Source: Paraburkholderia sp. Ac-20340
Lineage (GTDB): Bacteria; Pseudomonadota; Gammaproteobacteria; Burkholderiales; Burkholderiaceae
Length of the DNA: 64,000 nt
Assembly (NCBI RefSeq): GCF_017104965.1
Contig: NZ_JAAGPR010000002.1
Coordinates: forward strand, 62,001-126,000
Reading direction: 5' to 3'
Shown here: positions 7,884-17,713 of the stretch, in pieces
Numbering within the stretch: position 1 is the stretch's first letter
Layout: every line of letters begins with the position of its first letter
Program-made: the position numbers and the translations under genes
Notes under the pieces: generated by a model
The model's input: only the letters and a program-made list of their open reading frames with translations
Told to the model about the DNA's origin: nothing
The model's database searches: none

Positions 7884-9965
7884 TCAAGCCGTCGGCTCCT
7901 GGTTCGGCACGCGATCGAGATCGGCGAGCCAGACTGCGCTTTCCGAATCGCTCGGCGCGCGCCAGTCGCCGCGCGGCGACAGCGAGCCGCCCGAGCCCAC
8001 CTTCGGCGCATTCGGAATACAGGTGCGCTTGAACTGGCTGGTGCGGAAAAAGCGGTCGAGGAAGATGCGCAGATTGCGCTTGATCGCCGCCAGGTCGTAC
8101 GCATTGCGCACGACCTTGGCGTTGTCGGGCCACGCGCCCGCTTCGCGATCGCCCCAGGCATGCCGCGCGAGGAACGCCACCTTGGTGGGCGCAAAGCCGA
8201 AGCGCAGCGTGTAGTAGAGGTTGAAGTCCTGCAGCTCGTACGGGCCGATGGTGCTTTCGGTCTTCTGCTCGGGCGCGCCGTCGGTCTTGCCGGGGATCAG
8301 TTCCGGGCTGATATCGGTGGCGAGAATTGCTTCGAGCACGTCCGCGCCGCTTTCGCCGTTCTGGCCGATCTGCCCGGTTTCCGCGACCCAGCGCACCAGA
8401 TGCGTGATGAGCGTTTTGGGCACGCTGGCGTTCACGTTGTAGTGCGACATGTGATCGCCCACGCCGTAAGTACACCAGCCCAGCGCCAGCTCGGAAAGAT
8501 CGCCGGTGCCGATCACGATCGCGTGATTGAAGTTGGCGAGGCGGAACAGGTGATTCGTGCGCTCGCCGGCCTGCACGTTCTCGAAGGTGATGTCGTAGGC
8601 TTCCTTGCCTTCCGAATACGGATGGCCGAGGTCTTCGAGCATCTGCATGCAGCTCTGGCGGATGTCGATTTCGCGCGCCGTGCAGCCGACCAGATTCATC
8701 AGCTCGCGCGCCTGGCGCAGCGTGCGTTCGCTGGTCGCGAAGCCCGGCATGGTGTACGCGAGAATATTCGCGCGCGGCAGGCCGAGACGGTCCATCGCCT
8801 TCGCGCAGACCAGCAGCGCGTGCGTCGAATCCAGCCCGCCCGACACGCCGATCACCACCTTCTTGATGCCCGCCTGTTGCAGACGCTGCACGAGCGCCTG
8901 CACCTGAATGCTGTAGACCTCGTTGCAGCGCTCGTCGCGGCGCTTCGGGTCGGCCGGCACATACGGGAAACGCTCGACGCGGCGCTCGAGCGCGAGCGTC
9001 GCGCGCGTCCATGCGCCCTGACCCGCCAGCTCGCAGCAAATCACGCGGAATTTCGCGACTTCGTCGGCGTAACGGCGGATCGAATCGCCGAAGGTGGTCT
9101 GGCGGATGCGTTCCTGCTGCAATCGCTCAAGATCGACATCGGCGAAGATCAGATGCGAATCGGCGAGAAAACGTTCGGACTGCGCGAGCACTTCGCCGTT
9201 TTCGCAAACCAGCGCCTGGCCGTCCCAGGCCATGTCGGTGGTCGATTCGCCCTGACCCGCCGAGGTATAGAGATAGGCCGCCAGGCACCGCGCCGATTGC
9301 TGCGACACCAGTTGCTGACGATAACCGGCCTTGCCCACCACCACGTTCGACGCCGACAGATTCACCAGCACCGATGCGCCCGCGAGCGCCGCGAACGACG
9401 ACGGCGGAATCGGCACCCAGACGTCTTCGCAGATCTCGACGTGAAAACGCAGCCCCGGAATCTGCGCCGCTTCGAACAGCAGCCCGGCGCCGAACGGCAC
9501 GTCCGCACCCGCGATGCGCACGGTGTCCGTGCTCACCGTATCGGCCGCGCTGAACTGGCGCGGCTCGTAGAACTCGCCGTAATTCGGCAGGAAACTCTTC
9601 GGCACGATGCCCGCGATGCGCCCGCCCGAGACCACCGCCGCGCAGTTGAAGAGCGCATGGCCCACGCGCACCGGCAAGCCGACGATCATCGCCAGCGGCA
9701 GTTCGGCCGAGGCTTCCACGATCTGCGCGAGCGCACGTTCGCAGGCATCGAGCAGCGCCTGCTGATGGAAGAGATCGTCGCAGCTATAGGCGGACAGACC
9801 GAGTTCCGGGAACGCGACCAGCGCCGCGCCTTTGGCGGCGGCTTCGCGGGCGAGCGTCAGCGTCTGCGCGGCGTTGAAGGCCGGATCGGCCACGCGGCAG
9901 CGCGGCACGCCCACGGCCACGCGTGCGAAACCGTGCGAGTAGAGATTGAAGAAGCGCTCTTTCAT
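7884..9965 (-). CDS. nadE: Glutamine-dependent NAD+ synthetase
   Basis: 693 residues, the long two-domain form. The N-terminal nitrilase-type glutaminase has the triad Glu54, Lys123 and Cys179 (EICEDVW); the C-terminal ATP-pyrophosphatase domain carries SGGLDS. The glutaminase releases ammonia that is tunnelled to the synthetase site, which amidates deamido-NAD+ to NAD+ at the last step of NAD synthesis. The ATG at 9965 was chosen because the glutaminase strand begins about 13 residues later; an in-frame upstream extension has no homologous character. It is followed by glnB on the same strand, linking NAD and nitrogen sensing. Confidence 0.93.
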   Translation of the reverse strand: MKERFFNLYSHGFARVAVGVPRCRVADPAFNAAQTLTLAREAAAKGAALVAFPELGLSAYSCDDLFHQQALLDACERALAQIVEASAELPLAMIVGLPVRVGHALFNCAAVVSGGRIAGIVPKSFLPNYGEFYEPRQFSAADTVSTDTVRIAGADVPFGAGLLFEAAQIPGLRFHVEICEDVWVPIPPSSFAALAGASVLVNLSASNVVVGKAGYRQQLVSQQSARCLAAYLYTSAGQGESTTDMAWDGQALVCENGEVLAQSERFLADSHLIFADVDLERLQQERIRQTTFGDSIRRYADEVAKFRVICCELAGQGAWTRATLALERRVERFPYVPADPKRRDERCNEVYSIQVQALVQRLQQAGIKKVVIGVSGGLDSTHALLVCAKAMDRLGLPRANILAYTMPGFATSERTLRQARELMNLVGCTAREIDIRQSCMQMLEDLGHPYSEGKEAYDITFENVQAGERTNHLFRLANFNHAIVIGTGDLSELALGWCTYGVGDHMSHYNVNASVPKTLITHLVRWVAETGQIGQNGESGADVLEAILATDISPELIPGKTDGAPEQKTESTIGPYELQDFNLYYTLRFGFAPTKVAFLARHAWGDREAGAWPDNAKVVRNAYDLAAIKRNLRIFLDRFFRTSQFKRTCIPNAPKVGSGGSLSPRGDWRAPSDSESAVWLADLDRVPNQEPTA

Positions 9966-10192
9966 TTCGATAACCGATAAGCGATAGCTCGAAGGCGTGG
10001 CGGGAGGTGACTGGCTGGGCGACGGGCAACCGGCGGCGTGCACGTTGTTGCGGCCCTCACCCGTTCGGGTCGTTTGCTTTACCATGACCGCTTGCCGCAG
10101 TGCCGCGAATCGCTGCAAATCGCTACGAATGACGGCGATCAGGACAGACACGGCACGCGAACCAGACATCCAGGCAAGCACGGGCACGCCAG

Positions 10193-11365
10193 TTGGACAA
10201 GAAACATTTCGATTATCGCACGGGCATTATCGGCTCACCGTCCGAGCTCGACGCCGCCGAATGGAACGCCCTGCTCGCGCGCCAGGCGCAGCCGACGCCG
10301 TTTCTGCGCCACGAATTCCTCGCGGCGCTCGACGCCACCGGTTGCGCCGCGCCCGACGCGGGCTGGGCGCCGCAGTTCGTCACGCTCACGGACGCCCACA
10401 CGGGCCGCCTCGCGGCCGCCGCGCCGGTCTACGCCAAGGGCCACTCTTACGGCGAATACGTGTTCGACTGGGCCTGGGCGGACGCCTACAAGCGCAACGG
10501 CCTCGACTATTACCCGAAGCTGCTGTGCGCCGTGCCGTTCACGCCGGTGCAGGGCACGCGCCTGATGGCCGAGGACGACACCGCGCGCCGCCATCTGGCC
10601 GCCACGCTGCTCGCCTTTGCCGAACAGGCCGATGTTTCCTCGCTGCATGTGCTGTTTCCCACCGGCGAAGACGCCGCCGCCCTCACCGATCTGGGCATGA
10701 TGCAGCGCGAAGGCGTGCAGTTTCACTGGCTCAACGACGGCTATCGCGACTTCGACGATTTTCTCTCCACGCTCGAACAGAAGAAGCGCAAGAACATCCG
10801 CGCCGAGCGCCGCAAGGTGCACGACGCGGGCGTGAAGCTGCGGCGCATTCGCGGCGAAGACATCCGCGACGAAGACTGGCGCTTTTTCAGCCGCTGCTAC
10901 CGGCAGACGTATCGCGAGCATTTTTCGTCGCCGTATCTGAATCTGGACTTCTTCCGCATGATCGGCGCGAGCATGCCGGAGAACCTGCTGCTGGTGATCG
11001 CCGAATACGAAGGCAAGCCCATCGCCAGTTCGCTCGTGGTGTATCAGCGTGACGCCGATGGCACCGGCGGCACGCTCTACGGCCGCTACTGGGGCGCGCT
11101 CGAACACGTGCCTTGCCTGCACTTCGAGACGGCCTACTACCAGCCGCTGGAGTTCTGCATCGAGGAAAAACTCGCGGTGTTCGAAGGCGGCGCGCAGGGC
11201 GAGCACAAGATGGCGCGCGGCTTCATGCCGACCGTGACGCGCTCGGCGCACTGGCTCGCGCACCCTGCTTTCGCCGATGCGGTGGCGAGTTTCCTGCAAA
11301 GCGAAACCAACCAGATCCACGCCTACATGCACGAACTCAACGAGCACAATCCCTTCCGAAGCTGA
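10193..11365 (+). CDS. FemAB-like / GNAT-fold acyltransferase (DUF482 family)
   Basis: About 390 residues of the FemAB-like family (PF04339), with two tandem GNAT-type halves. Recognisable segments are [10 protein letters not shown] near residue 36, [13 protein letters not shown] near 195-207 and the closing [13 protein letters not shown]. No substrate has been established for this family; a role in acyl or aminoacyl transfer is only by fold. The start appears to be TTG at 10193: an in-frame TGA lies at 10130 and no ATG or GTG falls between. The ribosome site is weak, so the exact N-terminus is uncertain. Divergent from nadE. Confidence 0.8.
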   Translation: MDKKHFDYRTGIIGSPSELDAAEWNALLARQAQPTPFLRHEFLAALDATGCAAPDAGWAPQFVTLTDAHTGRLAAAAPVYAKGHSYGEYVFDWAWADAYKRNGLDYYPKLLCAVPFTPVQGTRLMAEDDTARRHLAATLLAFAEQADVSSLHVLFPTGEDAAALTDLGMMQREGVQFHWLNDGYRDFDDFLSTLEQKKRKNIRAERRKVHDAGVKLRRIRGEDIRDEDWRFFSRCYRQTYREHFSSPYLNLDFFRMIGASMPENLLLVIAEYEGKPIASSLVVYQRDADGTGGTLYGRYWGALEHVPCLHFETAYYQPLEFCIEEKLAVFEGGAQGEHKMARGFMPTVTRSAHWLAHPAFADAVASFLQSETNQIHAYMHELNEHNPFRS

Positions 11366-11434
11366 CGCGCGCGGCCGATAATTCACGCCCCGCGCACTGC
11401 GACTCAAGCCAACCCGATCATCGCCACCCGAAAC

Positions 11435-11779
11435 ATGCCGTGGTTCCTCTATCTGCTCGAATGCGCCGACGGCAGCGTGTACACGGGCATCGCCATCGAC
11501 GTTCAGGCGCGCTTCGCGCAACACGCGAGCGGCACCGGCGCGCGCTACACGCGTGCGCGCAAACCGGTGCAGGTGCTCGCGCAGTTCGAATTCGCCAACC
11601 GCTCGAGCGCATCGAGCGCCGAGTACTGGGTCAAACGTCTGCGTCCGCACGAAAAGCGCGAGCTTGCTGCGGGCGGTCGAACGCTCGAATCGGTGCTGCC
11701 ACCGCCGCCTGAACCTGAAGCGCCTGAAACGGCAGAAGCGCCCGAAACTCCCGAAAAAAGCGCGGAACCCAGCGCATAA
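11435..11779 (+). CDS. GIY-YIG domain protein, UPF0213/YhbQ type
   Basis: 114 residues. The N-terminal 75 form a small GIY-YIG module: WFLYLLECADGSVYTGI supplies the paired Tyr motif, followed by ARFAQHASGTGARYTR. The C-terminal tail is Pro/Glu-rich (PEPEAPETAEAPE) and probably disordered. YhbQ-type proteins are stand-alone relatives of UvrC/homing-endonuclease nuclease domains; nuclease activity is plausible but not shown by sequence alone. It follows the FemAB-like gene by 69 nt and ends at a strong bidirectional terminator. Confidence 0.85.
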   Translation: MPWFLYLLECADGSVYTGIAIDVQARFAQHASGTGARYTRARKPVQVLAQFEFANRSSASSAEYWVKRLRPHEKRELAAGGRTLESVLPPPPEPEAPETAEAPETPEKSAEPSA

Positions 11780-11819
11780 AAAAAACCGCACGGCCTTGAC
11801 GGCACGTGCGGTTTTTTTA
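11778..11819. terminator. Bidirectional terminator, GIY-YIG gene / ppa
   Basis: CCGCAC pairs with GTGCGG and is flanked by an A-run on the left and a seven-T run on the right, so it works in both directions between two convergent genes. Confidence 0.85.
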
Positions 11820-11851
11820 TCGGCAAGACTCGCGGTGAAACTCGCGGCAGC

Positions 11852-12382
11852 TTACTGCTTCTGCGCGTTTGCGAAGCCTTCCGTGATTTCCTTGTGAGCG
11901 GCTTCGATGCCTGCCCAGCCGTCGACCTTGACCCACTTGCCCTTTTCGAGCGCCTTGTATTGCTCGAAGAAGTGCTTGATCTGGTCCTTCAGGTACTCGG
12001 GCACGTCGTCCAGCGACTTGATGTTGGCCGTCATCGGGCAAACCTTGTCGTGCGGCACGGCGATCAGCTTGGCGTCGACGCCCGATTCGTCCGTCATCTG
12101 CAGCATGCCGAGCGCGCGCGAACGCACGACCGAGCCAGCCAGCAGCGGGAACGGCGTGATCACGAGCACGTCGACGGGGTCGCCGTCGCCCGACAGCGTC
12201 TGCGGAATGAAACCGTAGTTGACCGGGTAGCGCATGCCGGTGCCGACGAAACGGTCGACGACGAGCACGCCCATTTCCTTGTCGGCTTCGTACTTGACCG
12301 GATCGCTTTGCGCCGGAATCTCGATGATGACGTTGAAATCTTGCGGCAGATCCTTGCCGGCGGGCACGTTTGCGAAGCTCAT
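11852..12382 (-). CDS. ppa: Inorganic pyrophosphatase
   Basis: 176 residues, matching hexameric type I bacterial PPase (E. coli 176). The metal-binding signature DGDPVD is at Asp66, Asp68 and Asp71, with EIPA and KYE near 21-32. The cytosolic enzyme hydrolyses PPi to drive biosynthesis. The ATG at 12382 is the conserved start ([13 protein letters not shown]); longer in-frame extensions run into the promoter. A perfect TATAAT lies upstream at 12497-12502. Confidence 0.93.
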   Translation of the reverse strand: MSFANVPAGKDLPQDFNVIIEIPAQSDPVKYEADKEMGVLVVDRFVGTGMRYPVNYGFIPQTLSGDGDPVDVLVITPFPLLAGSVVRSRALGMLQMTDESGVDAKLIAVPHDKVCPMTANIKSLDDVPEYLKDQIKHFFEQYKALEKGKWVKVDGWAGIEAAHKEITEGFANAQKQ

Positions 12383-12496
12383 GAGCGCTCTCTGTTGAAA
12401 AGGGAAATAAGCGACAGTTGCACGGCGCGGCGGCACACGCGAGGCAAGCCACGCACTGCGCGCCGGCACGCAACCGGACGTTCGAGGTTGTCGGCC

Positions 12497-12502
12497 ATTA
12501 TA
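12497..12502 (-). promoter_or_regulatory. Candidate -10 element of ppa
   Basis: Perfect TATAAT on the minus strand, about 115 nt upstream of the ppa start and flanked by GGCC on both sides. No convincing -35 is visible at 17-bp spacing. Confidence 0.45.
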
Positions 12503-12678
12503 GCCAATCGGCCAGGGTGATTCCTGGTGCGGTCTGCAGTTACGATGAAGCGTCTCCTGAATTCGCGCGCGGCCCGGCCGCAATTGGCGCGATAATGGGC
12601 CGGTCGGCGTTCGCCCGGCGCTCATCGCTCTCTGGCTTTCCCTTCAGGCGTTGTCCTCAACCTCAACGAGGCGCATGC

Positions 12679-14133
12679 ATGGAAGAAGCAAGGCATTTCA
12701 TCGGCGGCGCATGGTGCGCGCCCGCCAGCGGCGAAACCCTCGCCGCGCTCGATCCCTCCACCGGCCAACCCTTCGCCCGGCTCGCACGCGGCAATGCCGC
12801 CGACATCGACGCCGCCGTTCGCTGCGCGCGCGCCGCCTATGAAGGCGCGTGGGGCACGCTGTCTGCGGCGGAACGCGGCCGCCTGCTGTTCGCGCTGGCG
12901 GCGCTGGTCACCCGCGACGCGCACACACTCGCGCAGCGCGAAGCCCAGGACACCGGCAAACCGCTCAAACAGGCCCGCGCCGATGCCGCCGCGCTCGCGC
13001 GCTACTTCGAGTTCTACGCGGGCGCCGCCGACAAGCTGCACGGCGAAACCCTGCCCTACCAGAACGGCTACACGGTGTTGACGATCCGCGAGCCGCATGG
13101 CGTGACCGGCCATATCGTGCCGTGGAACTACCCGATGCAGATTTTCGGCCGCAGCGTCGGCGCGGCGCTCGCGGCGGGCAACGCCTGCGTGGTCAAGCCG
13201 GCCGAAGACGCCTGCGTGTCGCTGCTGCACGTCGCCGCGCTTGCGCGCGAGGCGGGCTTGCCGCCGGGCGCGCTGAACATCGTCACGGGCTTTGGCCACG
13301 AAGCCGGCGCGGCGCTCGCGGCGCATGCGGGCATCGACCATATCTCGTTCACCGGCTCGCCGCAGACCGGCAAGCTGGTCGCGCAACTGGCCGCCGAACA
13401 TCACGTGCCCGTCACGCTCGAACTGGGCGGCAAGTCGCCGCAAATCGTGTTCGCCGATGCCGATTTCGACGCCGCCCTGCCCGTGCTGGTCGCCGCGATC
13501 GTGCAGAACGCCGGGCAAACCTGCTCGGCGGGCAGCCGCGTGCTGATCGAGCGCAGTGCGTACGCGCCGCTGCTCGACCGGCTCGCGGGCGCGTTCGAGC
13601 AACTGCGCGTCGGGCCGTCGGGCGCCGATCTCGACTGCGGCCCGCTCATCAGCGAGAAGCAGCGGCGGCGCGTGCGCGATTTTCTCGACGAAGCGCAGCG
13701 CGACGGCATTGCCGTGGCCGCGCGCGGCCGTCTGGACGCGAGCGCGCCCGATGGCGGCTTCTACGAAGTCCCCACGCTGTTGCGCGACGTGCCGCCGCAA
13801 AGCCGTCTCGCGCAGGAAGAAGTGTTCGGGCCGGTGCTCGCCGCCATGCCTTTCGACGATGAAGCGCAAGCGCTCGCGCTCGCCAACGGCACGCCCTACG
13901 GCCTGGTCGCGGGCGTCTGGACGCGCGACGGCGCGCGCCAGATGCGCATGGCGCGGCGCGTGCGCGCGGGCCAGGTCTTTGTGAACAACTATGGCGCGGG
14001 CGGCGGCGTCGAGTTGCCGTTTGGTGGTGCGCCCTCGGGCGGTGCGCGACAGTCAGGCCACGGCCGCGAAAAAGGCTTCGAAGCGCTCTACGGTTTCACC
14101 GTGCTCAAGACAATTGCGATCCGCCACGGCTGA
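12679..14133 (+). CDS. NAD(P)+-dependent aldehyde dehydrogenase
   Basis: 484 residues of the ALDH superfamily. Catalytic Glu248 (LELGGKSPQ) and nucleophile Cys282 (GQTCSAGS) have the usual 34-residue spacing; HIVPWNYP and FTGS mark the cofactor domain. It resembles betaine/4-guanidinobutyraldehyde-type ALDHs, but the substrate is not determinable. The ATG at 12679 starts a typical N-terminus (ARHFIGGAW). Next come an SDR (37-nt gap) and an MFS transporter, so it probably oxidises an aldehyde made from an imported organic compound. Confidence 0.9.
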   Translation: MEEARHFIGGAWCAPASGETLAALDPSTGQPFARLARGNAADIDAAVRCARAAYEGAWGTLSAAERGRLLFALAALVTRDAHTLAQREAQDTGKPLKQARADAAALARYFEFYAGAADKLHGETLPYQNGYTVLTIREPHGVTGHIVPWNYPMQIFGRSVGAALAAGNACVVKPAEDACVSLLHVAALAREAGLPPGALNIVTGFGHEAGAALAAHAGIDHISFTGSPQTGKLVAQLAAEHHVPVTLELGGKSPQIVFADADFDAALPVLVAAIVQNAGQTCSAGSRVLIERSAYAPLLDRLAGAFEQLRVGPSGADLDCGPLISEKQRRRVRDFLDEAQRDGIAVAARGRLDASAPDGGFYEVPTLLRDVPPQSRLAQEEVFGPVLAAMPFDDEAQALALANGTPYGLVAGVWTRDGARQMRMARRVRAGQVFVNNYGAGGGVELPFGGAPSGGARQSGHGREKGFEALYGFTVLKTIAIRHG

Positions 14134-14170
14134 AAGCACGTTTATCCGCCATGACAAAAACGGAGACACC

Positions 14171-14929
14171 ATGCGACTCAAAGGCAAAACCGCCGTGGTC
14201 ACGGGCGCCGGTTCGGGCTTCGGCGAAGGTATCGCCAAAACCTTCGCGCGCGAGGGCGCGAACGTCGTCATCAACGATCTGAACGTCGAATCCGCGCAGC
14301 GCGTGGCCAGTGAAATCGCGCTCGCGGGCGGCAAGGCCATCGCCGTGCAGGGCGACATCACGCGCGAGGCCGACTGGCATGCGCTGCGCGAAGCCGCCAT
14401 CGACGACTTCGGCAGCGTCGACATCGTCGTCAACAACGCGGGCACGACGCATCGCAACAAACCGGTGATGGAGGTGAGCGAAGCCGAATTCGACCGCGTC
14501 TACGCCGTCAACGTGAAAGGCCTCTACTGGAGCGTGCGCGCCTTCGTGCCGCATTTTCGCGAGCGCGGCGGCGGCGCGTTCGTCAACATCGCCTCGACGG
14601 CGGGCATCCGGCCGCGGCCCGGACTGGTCTGGTACAACGGCAGCAAAGGCGCGATGATCGTCGCCAGCAAGGCGCTCGCCGCCGAACTCGGGCCGGACAA
14701 CATCCGCGTGAACTGCGTGAATCCGGTGATCGGCGATACGGGTTTGACGGCGGAATTCATGGGCGTGCCCGACACGCCAGAAAACCGCCAGCGCTTTATC
14801 GCGACGATCCCGCTCGGGCGCTTTTCCACGCCGCAGGACGTGGCCAACGCCTGTCTTTATCTGGCTTCCGACGACGCCGCCTTCATCACCGGCACCTGTG
14901 TCGAAGTCGATGGCGGGCGCTGCGTGTAG
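14171..14929 (+). CDS. Short-chain dehydrogenase/reductase
   Basis: 252 residues, classical SDR. TGAGSGFG at 11-18 binds the cofactor, NNAG is at 88-91, and the catalytic triad is Ser142-Tyr155-Lys159. Asp at the end of the second strand (NDLN) favours NAD(H). It is likely an alcohol/sugar or 3-hydroxyacyl oxidoreductase acting in the same route as the neighbouring ALDH. The ribosome site context CGGAGACACC immediately before ATG is identical to that of the following MFS gene. Confidence 0.9.
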   Translation: MRLKGKTAVVTGAGSGFGEGIAKTFAREGANVVINDLNVESAQRVASEIALAGGKAIAVQGDITREADWHALREAAIDDFGSVDIVVNNAGTTHRNKPVMEVSEAEFDRVYAVNVKGLYWSVRAFVPHFRERGGGAFVNIASTAGIRPRPGLVWYNGSKGAMIVASKALAAELGPDNIRVNCVNPVIGDTGLTAEFMGVPDTPENRQRFIATIPLGRFSTPQDVANACLYLASDDAAFITGTCVEVDGGRCV

Positions 14930-15098
14930 CCGCTCGCCAGCGCGCGTAAGTCCTTGACGTATTGGTGTTTTCCCGCGCCGCCCGGCCTGGCGGCGCGTAT
15001 AGAATGGTCGTGCTTGTCCACGTGATTTGTCCACGCACAGCCGCGATAACAAGACGGCAATACACGCAGGCCGAACCCGCGGCCCGCACGGAGACACC

Positions 15099-16418
15099 AT
15101 GGCCAGTCCAGCGAATCACTTGCCGCACGCGAGCGCAGGCGCGCCCCTTCCCGCCTTCGAAGAAGCCACTTACCGCAAGGTCGCGTGGCGCCTGATCCCG
15201 CTCCTCATGCTCTGTTACGTGGTCGCCTATCTCGACCGCGTCAATGTCGGCTTCGCCAAACTGCAGATGAGCACCGCGCTCAAGCTCTCCGACGCCGTTT
15301 ATGGCTTCGGCGCAGGCATTTTCTTCATCGGCTACTTTTTGTTCGAAGTGCCAAGCAATGTGATCCTGCATCGCGTGGGCGCACGCGTCTGGATCGCGCG
15401 CATCATGGTCACCTGGGGGCTCGTCTCGATCCTGACGATGTTCGTCACCACGCCGACGATGTTCTACGTGATGCGCTTCCTGCTCGGCCTGTGCGAAGCG
15501 GGCTTTTTCCCCGGCATCATTCTCTATCTGACCTACTGGTATCCGGCGCACCGGCGCGGGCGCATGACCACGTGGTTCATGACGGCCATCGCCTTGTCCG
15601 GGGTGATCGGCGGGCCGGTGTCGGGCTGGATTCTCAAGTCCTTCGATGGCGCGAACGGCTGGCAAGGCTGGCAGTGGCTGTTTCTGCTCGAAGGTCTGCC
15701 TTCGGTGATCGTTGGCGTGCTGGTGTTTTTCGTGCTGGACGACCGCATCGGCAACGCCAAATGGCTGACGCCCGAAGAGCGCGCGCTGCTCGAACGCAAT
15801 ATCGCCGCAGAGGACGCCACTAAGGAAGACCCGCCCCTGCGCACCGTGCTCACTAGCCCGCGCGTACTGCTGATGAGCCTCACGTACTTTGCCTTCGTGA
15901 TGGGGCTTTACGGCGTGAGTTTCTGGCTGCCGACCATCATCAAGGCGACGGGCGTGAAGGACGCCTTGTCGATCGGGTTGCTTTCGGCGATTCCGTTCGC
16001 GGCGGCGGTGATCGGCATGGTGCTGGTTGCACGCAGCGCCGACCGTCGGCGCGAGCGGCGCTGGCATATCGCGATTCCGGCCGCGTTTGGCGCGCTCGGT
16101 CTCGTGCTGTCGGTGACGTGGGCGCACGATACGGTGCTGGCGATGGCCGCGCTCACGCTCGCGACCATCGGCATTCTCACCACGCTGCCGCTGTTCTGGA
16201 GCCTGCCGACGGCCTGGCTCGCGGGCACCGGCGCAGCTGCAGGCATCGCGCTGATCAATTCGATCGGCAATCTTGCGGGCTTTTTGAGCCCGTATGCGGT
16301 GGGCTGGCTCAAGCAGGCCACGTCGGCCAACGACTCGGGCATGTATCTGCTCGCGGCGTGCATGATCGTTGGCGGTCTGCTGGCGCTGTGCGCGCCCGCG
16401 AAACTGGTGAATCGCTAG
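15099..16418 (+). CDS. MFS transporter, anion:cation symporter type
   Basis: 439 residues with about 12 membrane spans. VVAYLDRVNVGFAKLQM in the first span region, FEVPSN in the second and RFLLGLCEAGFFPGIILY in the fourth are hallmarks of the ACS family (tartrate/phthalate/glucarate permeases). It probably imports an organic acid anion with protons. The ATG at 15099 has CGGAGACACC directly upstream, the same leader as the SDR gene, and was preferred over an in-frame ATG 24 codons earlier. Final gene of the ALDH-SDR-MFS unit; the gap of 169 nt after the SDR leaves room for its own promoter. Confidence 0.88.
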   Translation: MASPANHLPHASAGAPLPAFEEATYRKVAWRLIPLLMLCYVVAYLDRVNVGFAKLQMSTALKLSDAVYGFGAGIFFIGYFLFEVPSNVILHRVGARVWIARIMVTWGLVSILTMFVTTPTMFYVMRFLLGLCEAGFFPGIILYLTYWYPAHRRGRMTTWFMTAIALSGVIGGPVSGWILKSFDGANGWQGWQWLFLLEGLPSVIVGVLVFFVLDDRIGNAKWLTPEERALLERNIAAEDATKEDPPLRTVLTSPRVLLMSLTYFAFVMGLYGVSFWLPTIIKATGVKDALSIGLLSAIPFAAAVIGMVLVARSADRRRERRWHIAIPAAFGALGLVLSVTWAHDTVLAMAALTLATIGILTTLPLFWSLPTAWLAGTGAAAGIALINSIGNLAGFLSPYAVGWLKQATSANDSGMYLLAACMIVGGLLALCAPAKLVNR

Positions 16419-16443
16419 CGCATACCGGTTTGCGCAGCCAAAG

Positions 16444-16475
16444 AAAATGGCCGCTTTTCAGCGGCCATTTTTTAT
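16444..16475. terminator. Bidirectional terminator, MFS gene / hemY
   Basis: AAATGGCCGC pairs with GCGGCCATTT across a 6-nt loop, followed by TTT and preceded by an A-run. It separates convergent units. Confidence 0.85.
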
Positions 16476-16510
16476 TGCGGCAGTTCATTGCAGCAACAGC
16501 GAACCAGGCA

Positions 16511-17710
16511 TCAGACGATGTTCATCGCCAGCGCGCTTTCGCGGTAGTGCGTGGCGGCTTTGCCCGCGTCGCCCAGTTCCTCGTGCAGACGCGCGAGCGC
16601 GCGGTGCGAGCGGATCTTGAGCGGTTCGTTGCCGCTGGCGTTGGCCGACTTGAGCGCCGCTTCGAGGAAGGACTGCGCCTTGCCCCAAAGCTGCTGCTTC
16701 AGACACAGACGGCCGAGCGCGAACAGCAGATCGCCGTCTTCCGGGCGCTCCTTGCGCCACGCTTCCGCTTTTTGAATCAGCGGCAGCGCATCGTTGCCTG
16801 CGGTGTCCGGGTAACGGCGCAGCAGACGCGCATCCCAGTTCTGCGCCAGCGCTTCCTCGACGATCTTGCGCGCGTCGTTCTGGCGATCGAGCGCGATCAG
16901 CAGTTCGGCGGCGCAATCGGCCAGACGCGGCGAATGACGCTCGACCGGCGTGAGCGCATGCCAGAGTTCGAGCAGCGCATCGGCGTTATGACGACGCTCG
17001 CGCAGCAGGTTTTCCGCCGCCAGCTGACGCAGACGCACGGCCACGGCCGGATGCAGCGCCTCGCGTTTTTCCAGCGTCTTCACCAGCTTGAGCACTTCGC
17101 TCCAGTTCTTGAGCTGCTGCTGCGCGCGCAGCGCGATCTGCTGCGCGTGAATGCGGCGGCCGCCCTGGGTGCGCATTTCGGTGAGCGCGGCGAGTGCGCC
17201 GTCCGCGTCGCGGCCATCGGCGCGCATATCGGCGGTGGCCATCAGACGCGCTTCCTGCAGCTCGGGGTCTTCGACCTGGGTGAGCCATTCGTCGCGGCGC
17301 GCATATTCGTGCAGACGATGCGCGGCGTTCGCGGCGATCAGCCCGGCCGCGCCCTTGTTGTTTTCATCGGCGAGCGAATCGCGGGCGGCTTTTTCGGCGC
17401 GCGAGAAACGGCCCGCGTAGAGATTGCCCACGGCGTCACGCAGCGCCGAATGCGCCTTTTCCTTGCGCGCACGCGCACGATAGGCGGCCACGCGGCGCGG
17501 CATCGTGACGATATTGCGCACGAAACGCAGGATCGCGTAGAGCAGCAAAAACGCCACGACGATGCCGACCACGAACAGGTTCAGCGAAACATCGACGCGA
17601 TACGGCGGATAGACGAGCAGCACCTGCCCCGCGTCGAAGCGCCCCACGGTTGCGAGCGCCACGGCGACCGCGAAGAGGAGCGCGAGCCAGAGAAGTCCAC
17701 GGATCGCCAT
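16511..17710 (-). CDS. hemY: HemY-type haem-biosynthesis-associated TPR membrane protein
   Basis: 399 residues. Two N-terminal hydrophobic segments (about 4-22 and 42-64) form the HemY_N membrane region; the rest is Ala/Leu/Arg-rich TPR-like helices facing the cytoplasm. It is the proteobacterial HemY found behind hemD-hemX, not the Gram-positive oxidase of the same name. It is thought to assist late tetrapyrrole steps; biochemical role unproven. Only 3 nt separate it from the hemDX stop, so it is translationally coupled in hemC-hemDX-hemY. Confidence 0.9.
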   Translation of the reverse strand: MAIRGLLWLALLFAVAVALATVGRFDAGQVLLVYPPYRVDVSLNLFVVGIVVAFLLLYAILRFVRNIVTMPRRVAAYRARARKEKAHSALRDAVGNLYAGRFSRAEKAARDSLADENNKGAAGLIAANAAHRLHEYARRDEWLTQVEDPELQEARLMATADMRADGRDADGALAALTEMRTQGGRRIHAQQIALRAQQQLKNWSEVLKLVKTLEKREALHPAVAVRLRQLAAENLLRERRHNADALLELWHALTPVERHSPRLADCAAELLIALDRQNDARKIVEEALAQNWDARLLRRYPDTAGNDALPLIQKAEAWRKERPEDGDLLFALGRLCLKQQLWGKAQSFLEAALKSANASGNEPLKIRSHRALARLHEELGDAGKAATHYRESALAMNIV

Positions 17711-17713
17711 GTC

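Noticed and set aside
7839..9980. 713-codon open frame antisense to nadE
   Set aside because: Composition-driven shadow; the glutaminase triad and SGGLDS motif lie on the minus strand.
12418..12678. 87-codon N-terminal extension of the aldehyde dehydrogenase
   Set aside because: Overlaps the ppa promoter region and has no homologous character; the ALDH N-terminus begins at 12679.
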